From assembly GCF_017874315.1 (NCBI RefSeq), contig NZ_JAGGLG010000006.1, positions 1-64,000 on the forward strand: DNA of 64,000 nt, given 5' to 3'. Positions 37,052-45,805 of the stretch are shown here, piece after piece. Origin of the DNA: Symbiobacterium terraclitae. GTDB lineage: Bacteria; Bacillota; Sulfobacillia; Symbiobacteriales; Symbiobacteriaceae. Every line of letters starts with the position of its first letter. Position 1 is the first letter of the stretch. The position numbers and the translations under genes were made by a program. The notes beneath the pieces are model-generated. The model saw only the letters and a list, made by a program, of their open reading frames with translations, was not told the origin of the DNA and searched no databases.

Positions 37052-38119
37052 GTGAAGCGAATCCTGCCCATGCTGCTGGCCCTGGTTCTCCTCGCCGGCT
37101 GCGCCGGCCGGGAGTCCGGGCCCGTCGAACCGGAACCCGCACCGCCCGTCGTCGAGAACCCCTCCCCCGCACCGGCCCCCGAGCCGGAACCCGCCACGCC
37201 GGAACCCGACCCCGCTCCGGCCGCGCCCACGCTCACGGCGGATCCGGTCTACCCGCTGGCGCCGCCGTCCCATCCCCTCTGGGCGGGACCGGTCGCCGTC
37301 GTGGTGGAGAACTCGCCCTCCGCCAGGCCTCAGAGCGGCCTCCGGCAGGCCGACCTGGTGGTGGAGACCCTGACCGAGGCCGAGATCACCCGCTTCTTCA
37401 CCCTGTTCTGGTCCGCCCCGGCCGGGAAGATCGGCCCCGTCCGCAGCGCCAGGCAGGGGTTCGTCGACATGGCCGACGCCTACAACACCCCCTTCGCCCA
37501 CGTGGGGGGCAGCGCCGAGGCGCTGGCCATGCTCGAGGCCGCCTGGGGCCCGCGGAACCTGGACGAGATCTACAACGCAGGCGGCTACTTCTACCGCTCC
37601 GCCGACCGGGAGGCGCCGCACAACGTCTACACCAACACCGACCTGCTGGGCCAGGCGGTGGCCGACCGCGGGATCGACATGACGACCGTCCCCACCACGG
37701 CACGCGACGGCGCCGTCCCCGCCCCCGGCGAGGCGCTGGACGTGGCGATCGACTGGCACCGGCTGAACCACGCCCGCTGGGTGTGGGAGGACGGCCGGTA
37801 CGTGCGCTATACCGACGGCGAGCGCCACCTGGACGAGACCGGGGAGCCGCTGGAGGCGGTGAACCTGCTCTTCCTTCAGGTGGGCGGCGTGAACCGGGGC
37901 GTCGACCTCGGCTGGACCCTCTACCTCTGGGACGGCGGCCCCGCCACAGTGCTGGTGGCCGGCCACCGCTACGAGGGCTGGTGGCGGCTGGAGCCCGGCG
38001 GCTTCGTCCTCTACCCCGCCGAGGGCGGTCAGCTGCCCCTCCTGGCGCCCGGGCAGACCTGGGCCCACCTGATCACAGACGAGTCGGACTTCACCATCTC
38101 GGCGGCTGCGCTCGAGTAA
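37052..38119 (+). CDS. DUF3048 lipoprotein (YerB-like)
   Basis: 355 residues. The lipobox LAGC is near residue 16. A stalk of about 45 residues rich in Pro, Glu and Ala precedes the DUF3048 domains, recognised by VVENSPSARPQSGLRQADLV and IGPVRSARQGFV. YerB-type proteins are envelope proteins of unknown role in Bacillus. GTG 37052 has GGGGTGAT six bases upstream. Confidence 0.85.
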   Translation: MKRILPMLLALVLLAGCAGRESGPVEPEPAPPVVENPSPAPAPEPEPATPEPDPAPAAPTLTADPVYPLAPPSHPLWAGPVAVVVENSPSARPQSGLRQADLVVETLTEAEITRFFTLFWSAPAGKIGPVRSARQGFVDMADAYNTPFAHVGGSAEALAMLEAAWGPRNLDEIYNAGGYFYRSADREAPHNVYTNTDLLGQAVADRGIDMTTVPTTARDGAVPAPGEALDVAIDWHRLNHARWVWEDGRYVRYTDGERHLDETGEPLEAVNLLFLQVGGVNRGVDLGWTLYLWDGGPATVLVAGHRYEGWWRLEPGGFVLYPAEGGQLPLLAPGQTWAHLITDESDFTISAAALE

Positions 38120-38189
38120 GCAGGCCATTCTCCCCGCCCGCCGGCGTATACTCATGTGACGCGACCCGGCGGACGGAGGGGTGAAGCGC

Positions 38190-38975
38190 ATGCCACGGCT
38201 GAGACCGTTCCGGCCGGCGGACCTGACCGCGATCCTGGAGCGCACGGTCAGCGGGCTGCCCGGCACCATCGGGGTGTACGTGACCGACCTGATGAGCGGC
38301 CGGTCGGCCGGCCTGAACCCGACGGCCGAGTTCTACGCGGCCAGCACCATCAAGGTGCCCATCGCGATGGCGGTCCTCCGGCTGGTGGACCAGGGCCGGC
38401 TCAGCCTGGACCAGACCATCGCCTACCAGCCGGAGGACTACCAGGCGGGCACCGGAGTCCTCCAGGCGACGATCCGGCCCGGCGACCGGGTCTCGGTCCG
38501 CCGCCTGCTGGAGCTGATGATCACCGTGTCCGACAACATCGCGCGCAACATGCTGGAGCGGTTCATCGGCAGCGGGACGATCCGCAACTACATGCTGTCG
38601 CCGGGCGTCGCGCCGGCCTACGACCCGCTGGAGACGCCTGTCACCCCCGCCGGGATGACCCAGGTGCTGATCGCCCTGGACTCCGGCCGTTCAGGCCTGT
38701 CACGGGACTCCACCCGCATGCTGCTCCGCTGGATGGAGGAGGCGGCGTTCCGGCAGCGGATCCCCCGCTACCTGCCCGAGAGCGTGGTGGCGGCGACGAA
38801 GATCGGCAGCCGCGACGACGAGTTCCACGACGTCGGCCTGGTCTATGCGCCCGACCGCTCCTTCGCCATCTCCGTCTTCACCAAGGGGCTGTCGCAGTCC
38901 CAGGCGGAGGAGGTCATCGGCCGCATCGCCGAGGCGGTCTACTGGTACGAGGACTCGCTGACACGACCCGCGTAG
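38190..38975 (+). CDS. Class A beta-lactamase-fold serine hydrolase
   Basis: 261 residues in the penicillin-recognising fold with S52-T-I-K55, S114-D-N116 and K204-I-G206. The third motif is KIG where KTG or KSG is usual. No signal peptide is visible, so it is either cytoplasmic or exported by an unrecognised route; this argues against a simple secreted beta-lactamase. I prefer ATG 38190, ten bases after GGAGG, over the in-frame GTG 38181, which touches the ribosome site. Confidence 0.83.
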   Translation: MPRLRPFRPADLTAILERTVSGLPGTIGVYVTDLMSGRSAGLNPTAEFYAASTIKVPIAMAVLRLVDQGRLSLDQTIAYQPEDYQAGTGVLQATIRPGDRVSVRRLLELMITVSDNIARNMLERFIGSGTIRNYMLSPGVAPAYDPLETPVTPAGMTQVLIALDSGRSGLSRDSTRMLLRWMEEAAFRQRIPRYLPESVVAATKIGSRDDEFHDVGLVYAPDRSFAISVFTKGLSQSQAEEVIGRIAEAVYWYEDSLTRPA

Positions 38976-38980
38976 CATAG

Positions 38981-39012
38981 GAAGGGCCGGCGGTTCTGAC
39001 CGCCAGCCCTTC
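38981..39012 (+). terminator. Terminator hairpin after the beta-lactamase-fold gene
   Basis: GAAGGGC and GGCGGT pair with ACCGCC and GCCCTTC around TCTG. The plus-strand tail CTGTTACTG is poor in T. Confidence 0.6.
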
Positions 39013-39099
39013 CTGTTACTGCCCTCGCCCTGCTGTTCACACAGCCGACCTTGCCACACCGCTGACGGGGCCCGGCCGGCACCCTGCCTCCACTGCCGC

Positions 39100-40452
39100 T
39101 CAAACCGCCAGCCCCGCCAGCATGACGCCGATGGTGCGGCTCCAGATGGGCCAGAACTGGGTCATGGGGAGGGGGTTCACCCCCCGCCCCACCTCGATGG
39201 TGAACCCGGGACGCCGCCAGTCCTGGATGAACCAGTCCTTGTACCCGGCCCAGCTCTGCAGGTAGCGCACGGGCCGGTAGCCGCTGATGTCGACGAACAG
39301 GTTGGTGATGGCCTGCGATTCCGGCGGCTCGAGCCCCTCGTAGCCCCAGTAGATCTCCTCACCCTGCGCGTGCCAGGCGATGACCAGGCGGAAGTCGTGC
39401 GCCCGGGTGAAGTCGGCCATGGCGATGGCCTCGGGTTCCGTGAGCGGTCCCGTGCCGGAGTAGTTGCGCGGGGCCGGGGACCGGGGCCCGCGCGCGGCCT
39501 CCCGCTCCCAGTTGGCCGGAAACTGGTTGTTCAGATCCACCCCGCGGGCATTGGCCGCCCAGGTGCGGAAGTTGGTGGAGCCGCCGTTGGCCTGGAGCAG
39601 CAGGTCGTAGTACGGGTTGGAGCGGTCCACCCCGTTCTGCGAGATCTCGACGCCGTCGGGATTGACCATCGGCACCACGTAGAGCGAGGTCTGCGACCAC
39701 AGGGTGGGCACGTGGTAGTTGCCGATGCTCTCCCCCCGCTGCTGGGCCCGGGCGTAGACCTCGATGAACTTCATCATCAGGACGGCGGTGATCCACTCCT
39801 CGCCGTGAAAGGCGCCGTTGTAGTGGACCTCCTTCGGACCCGTGCCCAGCCGCACCACCGGAATCTCCCGGCCCAGCACGGACTGCCCGATCGTGCCCAC
39901 CTCGATGAAGGGGTACTGCTGCCGCAGGCGGGTGAGGTCGGACATCATCTCGTCGTACCCGTAGTTCTCACGGGGCACCACGATCGCCTGTCCCGTGGCG
40001 GCGGCCGGGAGGCTGAGCCGCTGTCCGATGCGCAGCCGGTACGGGTCGACGCCCGGGTTGGCCTGCTGCAGCGCCGCCACGCTGGTGCCGAACTGCTGCG
40101 CGATGGACCAGAGCGTGTCGCCGGGCTGTACGATGTACTGCTGCGGCGGCCGCTGGGGGATGTAAATCACCATGCCCGGGTAGATTAGCGCGGGATTCTC
40201 AATCTGGGGGTTCGCGGCCGCCAGCGCCTCCACGCTGATGCGGTACCGCTGGGCGATGGCGTAGAACGTGTCGCCCGGCTGCACGACATGCTGCCCCGCC
40301 GGTTCGCCGCCGGGCACCGTCAGCCGCTGGCCCACGAAGATCATGTTGGGGTTCTGGATCTGGGGGTTGGCGGCCAGGAGCTGCGGCAGGCCGACGCCCA
40401 GCCGGTTGGCGATGGCCCAGAGCGTGTCGCCGGGCCTGACCACGTACGACAT
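39100..40452 (-). CDS. Gamma-D-glutamyl-diamino-acid-type peptidase: three LysM domains plus M14 carboxypeptidase
   Basis: 450 residues. Three LysM peptidoglycan-binding repeats (1-48, 55-102, 108-152) each contain the VxPGDTxxxIA signature. The M14 zinc peptidase follows, with the HxxE metal motif in AFHGEEW, the third ligand His in VIAWHAQGEE and catalytic Glu in FTIEVG. This architecture matches wall-cutting endopeptidase I of spore formers. No signal peptide is present; LysM-led versions are often secreted or spore-associated without one. AAGGAGG precedes ATG 40452. Confidence 0.9.
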   Translation of the reverse strand: MSYVVRPGDTLWAIANRLGVGLPQLLAANPQIQNPNMIFVGQRLTVPGGEPAGQHVVQPGDTFYAIAQRYRISVEALAAANPQIENPALIYPGMVIYIPQRPPQQYIVQPGDTLWSIAQQFGTSVAALQQANPGVDPYRLRIGQRLSLPAAATGQAIVVPRENYGYDEMMSDLTRLRQQYPFIEVGTIGQSVLGREIPVVRLGTGPKEVHYNGAFHGEEWITAVLMMKFIEVYARAQQRGESIGNYHVPTLWSQTSLYVVPMVNPDGVEISQNGVDRSNPYYDLLLQANGGSTNFRTWAANARGVDLNNQFPANWEREAARGPRSPAPRNYSGTGPLTEPEAIAMADFTRAHDFRLVIAWHAQGEEIYWGYEGLEPPESQAITNLFVDISGYRPVRYLQSWAGYKDWFIQDWRRPGFTIEVGRGVNPLPMTQFWPIWSRTIGVMLAGLAV

Positions 40453-40531
40453 GATCGACCCCCCTCCTTTCCCGAGTCGCCCTAGATTGTATGCGGCTCG
40501 CCGGCGGGGGGTCCCAGCGGCGGCGCAGCGG

Positions 40532-40560
40532 TTGACACCGTGGCCAGGCCATGATAGATT
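40532..40560 (+). promoter_or_regulatory. Probable sigma-A promoter of the ECF S-component gene
   Basis: A perfect TTGACA (40532-40537) and TAGATT (40555-40560) are 17 bases apart. The leader of about 60 bases contains an imperfect hairpin at 40580-40612 ending just before the ribosome site, which could regulate translation. Confidence 0.65.
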
Positions 40561-40629
40561 TCAACACTAAAAGGCAACAGAGGACGTGCCCGGAGTGTGA
40601 CCGGGGCGCCTCAGAAAGGTTGGGATCAA

Positions 40630-41139
40630 ATGCGGCGCCGTATCGCCATCGGGGACCTTACGGCTACCGGAATCCTGACTGCTCTGGCGCTGATGATCCC
40701 CCTCGTCTTCACGTTCCTGCGGGTCACCATTCCCCCGTTCTTCACGGCCACGCTCATGTCGCACGTGCCCAGCATGCTGGCCATGCTCATGGGCCCCTTC
40801 GCGGCCGTCGGCGTGGGGCTCGGATCAGCCCTGGGCTTCACGATCTTCACCGGCCCGGTCATCGGCGCCCGGGCGCTCTCGCACGCCGTGTTCGGCTGGG
40901 TGGGCAACTGGGCCTGGCAGCGGGGGATGCCGCTCTGGCTCGTGATGGTGATCACGCTGCCGTTCCACGCCCTGTTTGAGATGGGCGTCGTGTGGATGTT
41001 CAGCGCCAACGTCCAGAATGCCCTGATCACGCTGGTAGGCACCGCCGCCCACCACACCGTGGACGCCGCCGTCGCCCTTGCGATTGTCGCAGCGCTGCAG
41101 CGCACCGGCGTGCGTTGGTTCGAGCGGACGGCTCATTAG
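40630..41139 (+). CDS. ECF-type transporter substrate-binding (S) component
   Basis: 169-residue membrane protein with about six helices. The segment TATLMSHVPSMLAMLMGPFAAVGVGLGSALGF and a following ARALSHAVFGWVG resemble vitamin S components of the niacin (NiaX-like) group, but the ligand is not certain. It would work with a shared EcfA/EcfT module encoded elsewhere. ATG 40630 follows GAAAGG. No known riboswitch fold was recognised in the leader. Confidence 0.7.
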   Translation: MRRRIAIGDLTATGILTALALMIPLVFTFLRVTIPPFFTATLMSHVPSMLAMLMGPFAAVGVGLGSALGFTIFTGPVIGARALSHAVFGWVGNWAWQRGMPLWLVMVITLPFHALFEMGVVWMFSANVQNALITLVGTAAHHTVDAAVALAIVAALQRTGVRWFERTAH

Positions 41140-41151
41140 GCAACGCGAATC

Positions 41152-41189
41152 GCCCTCCCCTCCACGCCTGTGTGGAAGGGAGGGCTTTT
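41152..41189 (+). terminator. Rho-independent terminator after the ECF S-component gene
   Basis: GCCCTCCC pairs with GGGAGGGC, with CAC/GTG closing a GCCTGT loop, followed by TTTTG on the plus strand. It lies just before the convergent lipoprotein gene. Confidence 0.88.
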
Positions 41190-41219
41190 GTCTGGACTCG
41201 ATGCCGGTGCGCTGCCCGA

Positions 41220-42251
41220 TCAGTAGAGGCCGGCCCGGACGATCTCGTCGTACGGGACCTTCTGGTTGATGACGCCCTTGGCCACCAGCCAGTCGACCAC
41301 CTCTTCCACCTCGGCCCGGCCCGGAAGCTGGGCGTCGGGGAAGGGCGTCACCTGCCAGGAGTCCTTGATCTCGGGCGGCAGGCTGGCCTTCTCGGCGAGG
41401 AGCTCCCGGAAGGTGTCGGGATCCTTCCGGATGTCCGCCACGGCAGCGTTGTAGGCGGCGAAGAAGCGGCGGATGGCCTCCTCCTTCGCCTCCAGCGCCT
41501 GGGCCGTGAAGATGACCACCGACTGGGAGTAGTTGCGCTCCGCCTTGTCGTCGCTGCGCACCACGGTCGCACCCTTGGCGATGGCCAGCGACGCCAGAGG
41601 ATCCGGCAGGGTCGCGGCCTTGACGGTGCCGCTCATCAGGTTCTCGAACCTGAGGGGGATCTGGGGGATCGAGATCGTGGCGATCTCATCCTGCGCCAGC
41701 CCGCTCTCCAGCAGCAGCTTCTCGGTGACGTAGTGGATCATCGAGTTGGTGGAGATGGCCACCTCCACGCCCTTCAGCTGCTCGGGCGAGGTGATGCCCG
41801 ACCCCGGGGCCGCCAGGATGAATATGGGCCCCTCCTCCCGGGTCGCACCCAGGTTGACGGACGTGATGTGCACCCGTGCCCCGTTGCTGTACATGGTGAC
41901 CGACGCGATGATGTCGGCCAGCGCCCCGTCGATCTGGCCCCCCTGCAGCGCGGCGTCCCGCTCGGCCGCGGAGCGGAAGTTGACCAGCTCGACGTCGACC
42001 CCGTGCTGCCGGTAATACCCCTGGGCCTCGGCGACCCAGAAGGGCAGCCCGTCGACCGTCGGAATCTGGCCGATCCGGAGCGTGACCTGTCCGGCCGGCG
42101 GCTCGCCCGTCCCGGCCGGCCCGCTGTCCGCACCACCCGGGGCCGGAGAAGCGCTCCCCCCACCGGGAGGCGTCGCCATGCCGCCGCTGCAGGCGGTCAG
42201 CAGGGCGATCAGTACAGAAAGGCTGGCGAGTATCAGTCCTCTACGCTTCAT
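41220..42251 (-). CDS. Solute-binding lipoprotein, NMT1/SsuA type
   Basis: 343 residues with lipobox LTAC (residues 18-21) and a Gly/Ser/Pro linker. The periplasmic-binding domain carries IGQIPTVDGLPFWVAEAQGYY and GQIDGALADIIA, typical of NMT1/ThiY/SsuA binding proteins. It starts 16 bases after the ubiA stop with no permease or ATPase beside it. It may serve a distant transporter or, less likely, act like the periplasmic-binding-fold enzymes of the futalosine menaquinone pathway. Confidence 0.8.
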   Translation of the reverse strand: MKRRGLILASLSVLIALLTACSGGMATPPGGGSASPAPGGADSGPAGTGEPPAGQVTLRIGQIPTVDGLPFWVAEAQGYYRQHGVDVELVNFRSAAERDAALQGGQIDGALADIIASVTMYSNGARVHITSVNLGATREEGPIFILAAPGSGITSPEQLKGVEVAISTNSMIHYVTEKLLLESGLAQDEIATISIPQIPLRFENLMSGTVKAATLPDPLASLAIAKGATVVRSDDKAERNYSQSVVIFTAQALEAKEEAIRRFFAAYNAAVADIRKDPDTFRELLAEKASLPPEIKDSWQVTPFPDAQLPGRAEVEEVVDWLVAKGVINQKVPYDEIVRAGLY

Positions 42252-42267
42252 GACGCGTGTCCCCCCA

Positions 42268-43227
42268 CTACTTCAGGATCACGGCCGCCACCGCGCACAG
42301 CGAGAAGGCGACGCTGAGGTAACCGTTCACGTTGAAGAAGGCTGCATCGACCCGGCTCATGTCCGAAGGCGAGATGATGCTGTGCTCGTAGTGCAGCAGC
42401 GCCGCGACGAGAGCCCAGGCCCCCAGGTACAGCCACGTCGCCGCTCCCCACTCGCCTGGCGGCCAGACCGGCGGGGGAGCCGTCCCGGGCACCCAGAAGG
42501 CGGGCTGCCAGCCCTCCGGCGCCGGCAGGGGCAGGAGTCCCGTCACGAACCCCAGCAGGCCGACGAGCACCACCACCCCCAGGTGGAGCGCGCGGGAAAT
42601 CCGCAGCGCCCGGGCGAGTCCGAACCGCGCCGGGATGGAGTGCACGCCGTTCACCCTGTCCGCCTCGAGGTCCTGGGTTCCGTAGATGATGTCGAAGCCG
42701 GCGTTCCAGAGGGTGATCATCCCCACCAGCACCAGGATCTCGGGCCCGACGGCGCCCCGCACCGCCACGTAGGCCCCGAAGGCCCCCCAGGAGACGCTGA
42801 GCCCGAGCCAGATGTGGCAGAGCCACGTAAACCGCTTGGTAAACGGGTACAGCGCAAAGGTCAGCACCGCCAGCGGGAAGAGCTTCAGCGCCAGGGGGTG
42901 CAGGTTGGCCGCGGCCAGCAGGAGGGCCGCCAGGGCCACGACGACGTACCCCCACACCTCGGCCGGCTTGACGAGCCCCGCCGGGATGTGCCGGCCCGCG
43001 GTGCGGGGCGTCTTCCGGTCGATGTCGGCGTCGAACAGGCGGTTCAGCCCCATCGCCGCGGTGCGGGCGCCGGCCATGGGCACGGTGATCCAGAGCAGCT
43101 GCCGCCATGTGGGCCATCCGTCGGCGGCCAGGAAGGCGCCCAGGTAGGCGAAGGGCAGGTTCAGGACGGTGTGCTCGAACTTGACCAGTTCGGCGAACGT
43201 CTTGACCTTGCGCAGGCCGGCGATCAC
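42268..43227 (-). CDS. ubiA: UbiA-family polyprenyltransferase
   Basis: Membrane prenyltransferase of 319 residues, about nine helices. Both Asp-rich Mg-prenyl-diphosphate motifs are present: NRLFDADID and YGTQDLEADR. It would prenylate an aromatic acid in quinone synthesis (4-hydroxybenzoate type, or MqnP in the futalosine route). GTG 43227 overlaps the ubiD stop as GTGA, so the two are translationally coupled. Confidence 0.9.
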   Translation of the reverse strand: MIAGLRKVKTFAELVKFEHTVLNLPFAYLGAFLAADGWPTWRQLLWITVPMAGARTAAMGLNRLFDADIDRKTPRTAGRHIPAGLVKPAEVWGYVVVALAALLLAAANLHPLALKLFPLAVLTFALYPFTKRFTWLCHIWLGLSVSWGAFGAYVAVRGAVGPEILVLVGMITLWNAGFDIIYGTQDLEADRVNGVHSIPARFGLARALRISRALHLGVVVLVGLLGFVTGLLPLPAPEGWQPAFWVPGTAPPPVWPPGEWGAATWLYLGAWALVAALLHYEHSIISPSDMSRVDAAFFNVNGYLSVAFSLCAVAAVILK

Positions 43228-44693
43228 GTGTCAGCCTCCTCGAACCCGTACTCGCGCCACCTGGCGGTCACCCGCTCCTTGATCTCGGGCGACATTTCGA
43301 TCTCGTCGGGCCACGGGCGGGGGTGGCCCTCCTCCGGCCACTTGCGGGTGGCGTCGATGCCCATCTTGGAACCGAACCGCCACACCGGGGAGGCATGGTC
43401 CAGGTCGTCCAGCGGCCCCTCGGCGAAGAACACGTCGCGCCTGGGGTCAATGTTGCTCGTGACGTACCAGAAGACCTCGCTGTAGTTGTTCAGGTCGATG
43501 TGCTCGTCCACGACCACGATGCACTTGGAGAGCATCATGAGGCCCAGGCCCCACATGCCGTGGACCACCTTGCGGGCATGGCCGGGGTAGCGCTTCTTGA
43601 TCTTCACCAGCACGCAGTTGTGGAACGTGCCCTCCGGCGGCATGTTGTAGTCGATGACTTCCGGCAGGAACAGCTGCAGGAGCGGCAGGAAGATGCGCTC
43701 GGTGGCCTTGCCGAGGTAGACGTCCTCCTGCGGCGGCTTGCCCACCAGCGTGGCCGGGTAGATGGCGTCGCGGCGGTGGGTGATGGCGGTGACGTGGAAG
43801 ACCGGGTAGAGGTCCACCGGGCTGTAGAAGCCGGTGTGGTCGCCGAAGGGCCCCTCGGGCCGCAGCGGCTCCGCGGTGTCCACGTACCCCTCCAGGATGA
43901 AGTCGGCGTGGGCGGGGACCTCGAGGTCGATGGTCTTGCACTTGACCAGCTCCACGGGCTCGCCCCGCAGGAAGCCGGCGAACATCAGCTCAGGGATCAT
44001 CGGCGGCAGCGGCGCGCTGCCCGAGTAGATCGTGGCCGGGTCGCCGCCGAGGGCGACCGCCACAGGCATCCGGGAGCCCTGGTGCGCGTCGTAGTGGCGC
44101 TGGCCGTCCTTGTGCTTGTGCCAGTGCATCCCGGTGGTGCGCTTGTCGTAGACCTGCATCCGGTACATGCCGATGTTCCGCCCGCCCGTCACCGGGTCGC
44201 GGGTGATCACGTTGGTCAACGTGATGAAGGGCCCGCCGTCCTTGGGCCAGGTGGTGAGCACCGGCAGCTGGTAGAGGTCCACCTGGTCGCCGGTGAGCAC
44301 CACCTCCTGGCACGGGGCGCGGCTCACGATACGGGGCGCGGTGGACTTGGCCACGTCCAGCAGCTTGAGCCCCTGCCCCAGCTTGTCGAACAGCCCGCCG
44401 CCCGGCCCCGGCAGCTTCATCAGCTCCCGGATGCGCTCGCCGATCTCGTCCAGGTGGTTCACACCCAGCGCCAGGCAGATCCGCTCCATGGAGCCCATGG
44501 TGTTGGTGAGGACCGGGAACCGGGAGCCCTCTACGTTTTCGAACAGCAGTGCAGGCCCGCCGCCCGGCATCTTGGAGACGCGGTCAGTGATCTCGGCGAT
44601 CTCCAGGTACGGGCTGACGGGCGCCTTTATGCGTTTCAGCCACCCCCGCTTCTCACAGGCCGCGATGAACTCGTGCAGGTCGCGAAAGGCCAT
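43224..44693 (-). CDS. ubiD: UbiD-family (prenylated-FMN) decarboxylase
   Basis: 489 residues, the normal length for UbiD/MqnL. Segments around TTWPKDGGPFITLTNVITRDP, GPFGDHTGFYSP and the final GSKMGIDATRKWPEEG are family signatures, including the Arg/Glu active-site area. It probably decarboxylates the prenylated aromatic acid made by UbiA. ATG 44693 is chosen because it gives standard length; AGGGGG lies 10 bases upstream. The flavin prenyltransferase UbiX is not in the window. Confidence 0.91.
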   Translation of the reverse strand: MAFRDLHEFIAACEKRGWLKRIKAPVSPYLEIAEITDRVSKMPGGGPALLFENVEGSRFPVLTNTMGSMERICLALGVNHLDEIGERIRELMKLPGPGGGLFDKLGQGLKLLDVAKSTAPRIVSRAPCQEVVLTGDQVDLYQLPVLTTWPKDGGPFITLTNVITRDPVTGGRNIGMYRMQVYDKRTTGMHWHKHKDGQRHYDAHQGSRMPVAVALGGDPATIYSGSAPLPPMIPELMFAGFLRGEPVELVKCKTIDLEVPAHADFILEGYVDTAEPLRPEGPFGDHTGFYSPVDLYPVFHVTAITHRRDAIYPATLVGKPPQEDVYLGKATERIFLPLLQLFLPEVIDYNMPPEGTFHNCVLVKIKKRYPGHARKVVHGMWGLGLMMLSKCIVVVDEHIDLNNYSEVFWYVTSNIDPRRDVFFAEGPLDDLDHASPVWRFGSKMGIDATRKWPEEGHPRPWPDEIEMSPEIKERVTARWREYGFEEADT

Positions 44694-44998
44694 CTGCAGC
44701 AGCCCCCTTGCCTGAACCTTGGCGCAAACCGGACTCAGTTTAGCCCGGAGCGCGGTGTGCGTCAACAGATGTGGGTCAGGCTGTCCGAATCCGGACATCG
44801 GTTGGCAGCAGATAAACCCCGCCCTTCCCGGCGGGGTGTGGTGCAGGTTCGTTTCCCTGGTGGACGATGGGTATCCGGCGGTCGCAGGCGCGCCTCGAGC
44901 GAGTGCAACGGCTCGACGCGGGCGGGAACGGCTCGACGCTGGGGGGGAACGGCTCGACGTGGGCTGATATCGGTGCACCATGCATCTCGTTCAACCTG

Positions 44999-45631
44999 GA
45001 GGCTCCGGCGGTTTGAGACTACCTGCAGCGCTTGTGCCACGGGGGCTCCGGGCACGGCCAACGTCCGCCGCGGCTTTGAACAGCTCTCAAACCGTCGGCA
45101 GTTCTCTGGAAGGGCAACCTCGAGTGCCGTCTCGCTGCCCGCACTTACCGCGCGTTTGGTTTAGCGATGAAGTTCCGACGGTTTGAGAGTGGCCCCGGGG
45201 GGCCAGTACCACCGGGGCTGCGGGCCCGGCCCATGTCCGCCGCGGCTTTGAACAGCTCTCAAACCGTCGGCAGTTCTCTGGAAGGGCAACCTCGAGTGCC
45301 GTCTCGGTGCCTGCACTTGCCGCGCGTTTGGTTTACTGATGAAGTTCCGACGGTTTGAGAGTGGCCCCCGGGGGGCCAGTACCACAAGGGTTGCGGGCCC
45401 GGCCCACGTCCGCCGCGGCTTTGAGCAGCTCTCAAACCGTCGGAAGCTGGACGACCCACGGGGGGCTCGAGCGTCCGCTGCGGGTCAACACAGGCTCACG
45501 CGCCATCGGTGTCGGCTAAGGGAAGAATCCCCGGCAGTCTGCGCGTGGCCCTGCGGCTTGTGCCAGGCAGGATTCTGAGCCAAGCCCACGTGACTCGCGG
45601 CTTCCCGGCAGTCTCAAGCAGTCGGCGGATC
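44999..45631 (+). repeat. Cluster B of the 106-bp palindromic repeat (four copies)
   Basis: In the gene-free stretch 44694-45805, three clear copies lie at 44999-45104, 45169-45276 and 45341-45449, and a decayed fourth at about 45522-45631. They share the ends of cluster A (AGTTCCGACGGTTTGAGA and TCTCAAACCGTCGG) and the internal GCTTGTGCCA, in the same orientation. The spacers between copies 1-2 and 2-3 are nearly identical 64-base sequences (TCTGGAAGGGCAACC...GTTTGGTTTA), so the unit plus spacer was duplicated. A short array of GGCTCGACG blocks lies just before (44907-44960). Confidence 0.88.
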
Positions 45632-45770
45632 GCCGGGTCGCGACAACATCCGGCCATGCATGCCAGGGGTGGCTCGCGTAATGGTGAGCGAAGCACCCGC
45701 AAGCGCCGGTGCAGGCGTGCGATCCCGTCAGCAGCGTCATGCTATCTTTCTCCAACTCAGGAGGAATTCC

Positions 45771-45805
45771 CCAACCTCCGCAGAAACTATGTTCGGAGGT
45801 TAGGG
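45771..45805 (+). promoter_or_regulatory. Hairpin that buries the ribosome site of the winged-helix/nuclease gene
   Basis: AACCTCCG (45773-45780) pairs perfectly with CGGAGGTT (45794-45801), which contains the only good ribosome site of the gene at 45806. A second, unpaired AGGAGG is at 45759-45764. Folding would block translation unless opened. Confidence 0.6.

Noticed and set aside
40561-40629. Known riboswitch upstream of the ECF S component
   Set aside because: A hairpin is present, but I could not match the leader to preQ1, TPP, folate or other known vitamin riboswitch cores.
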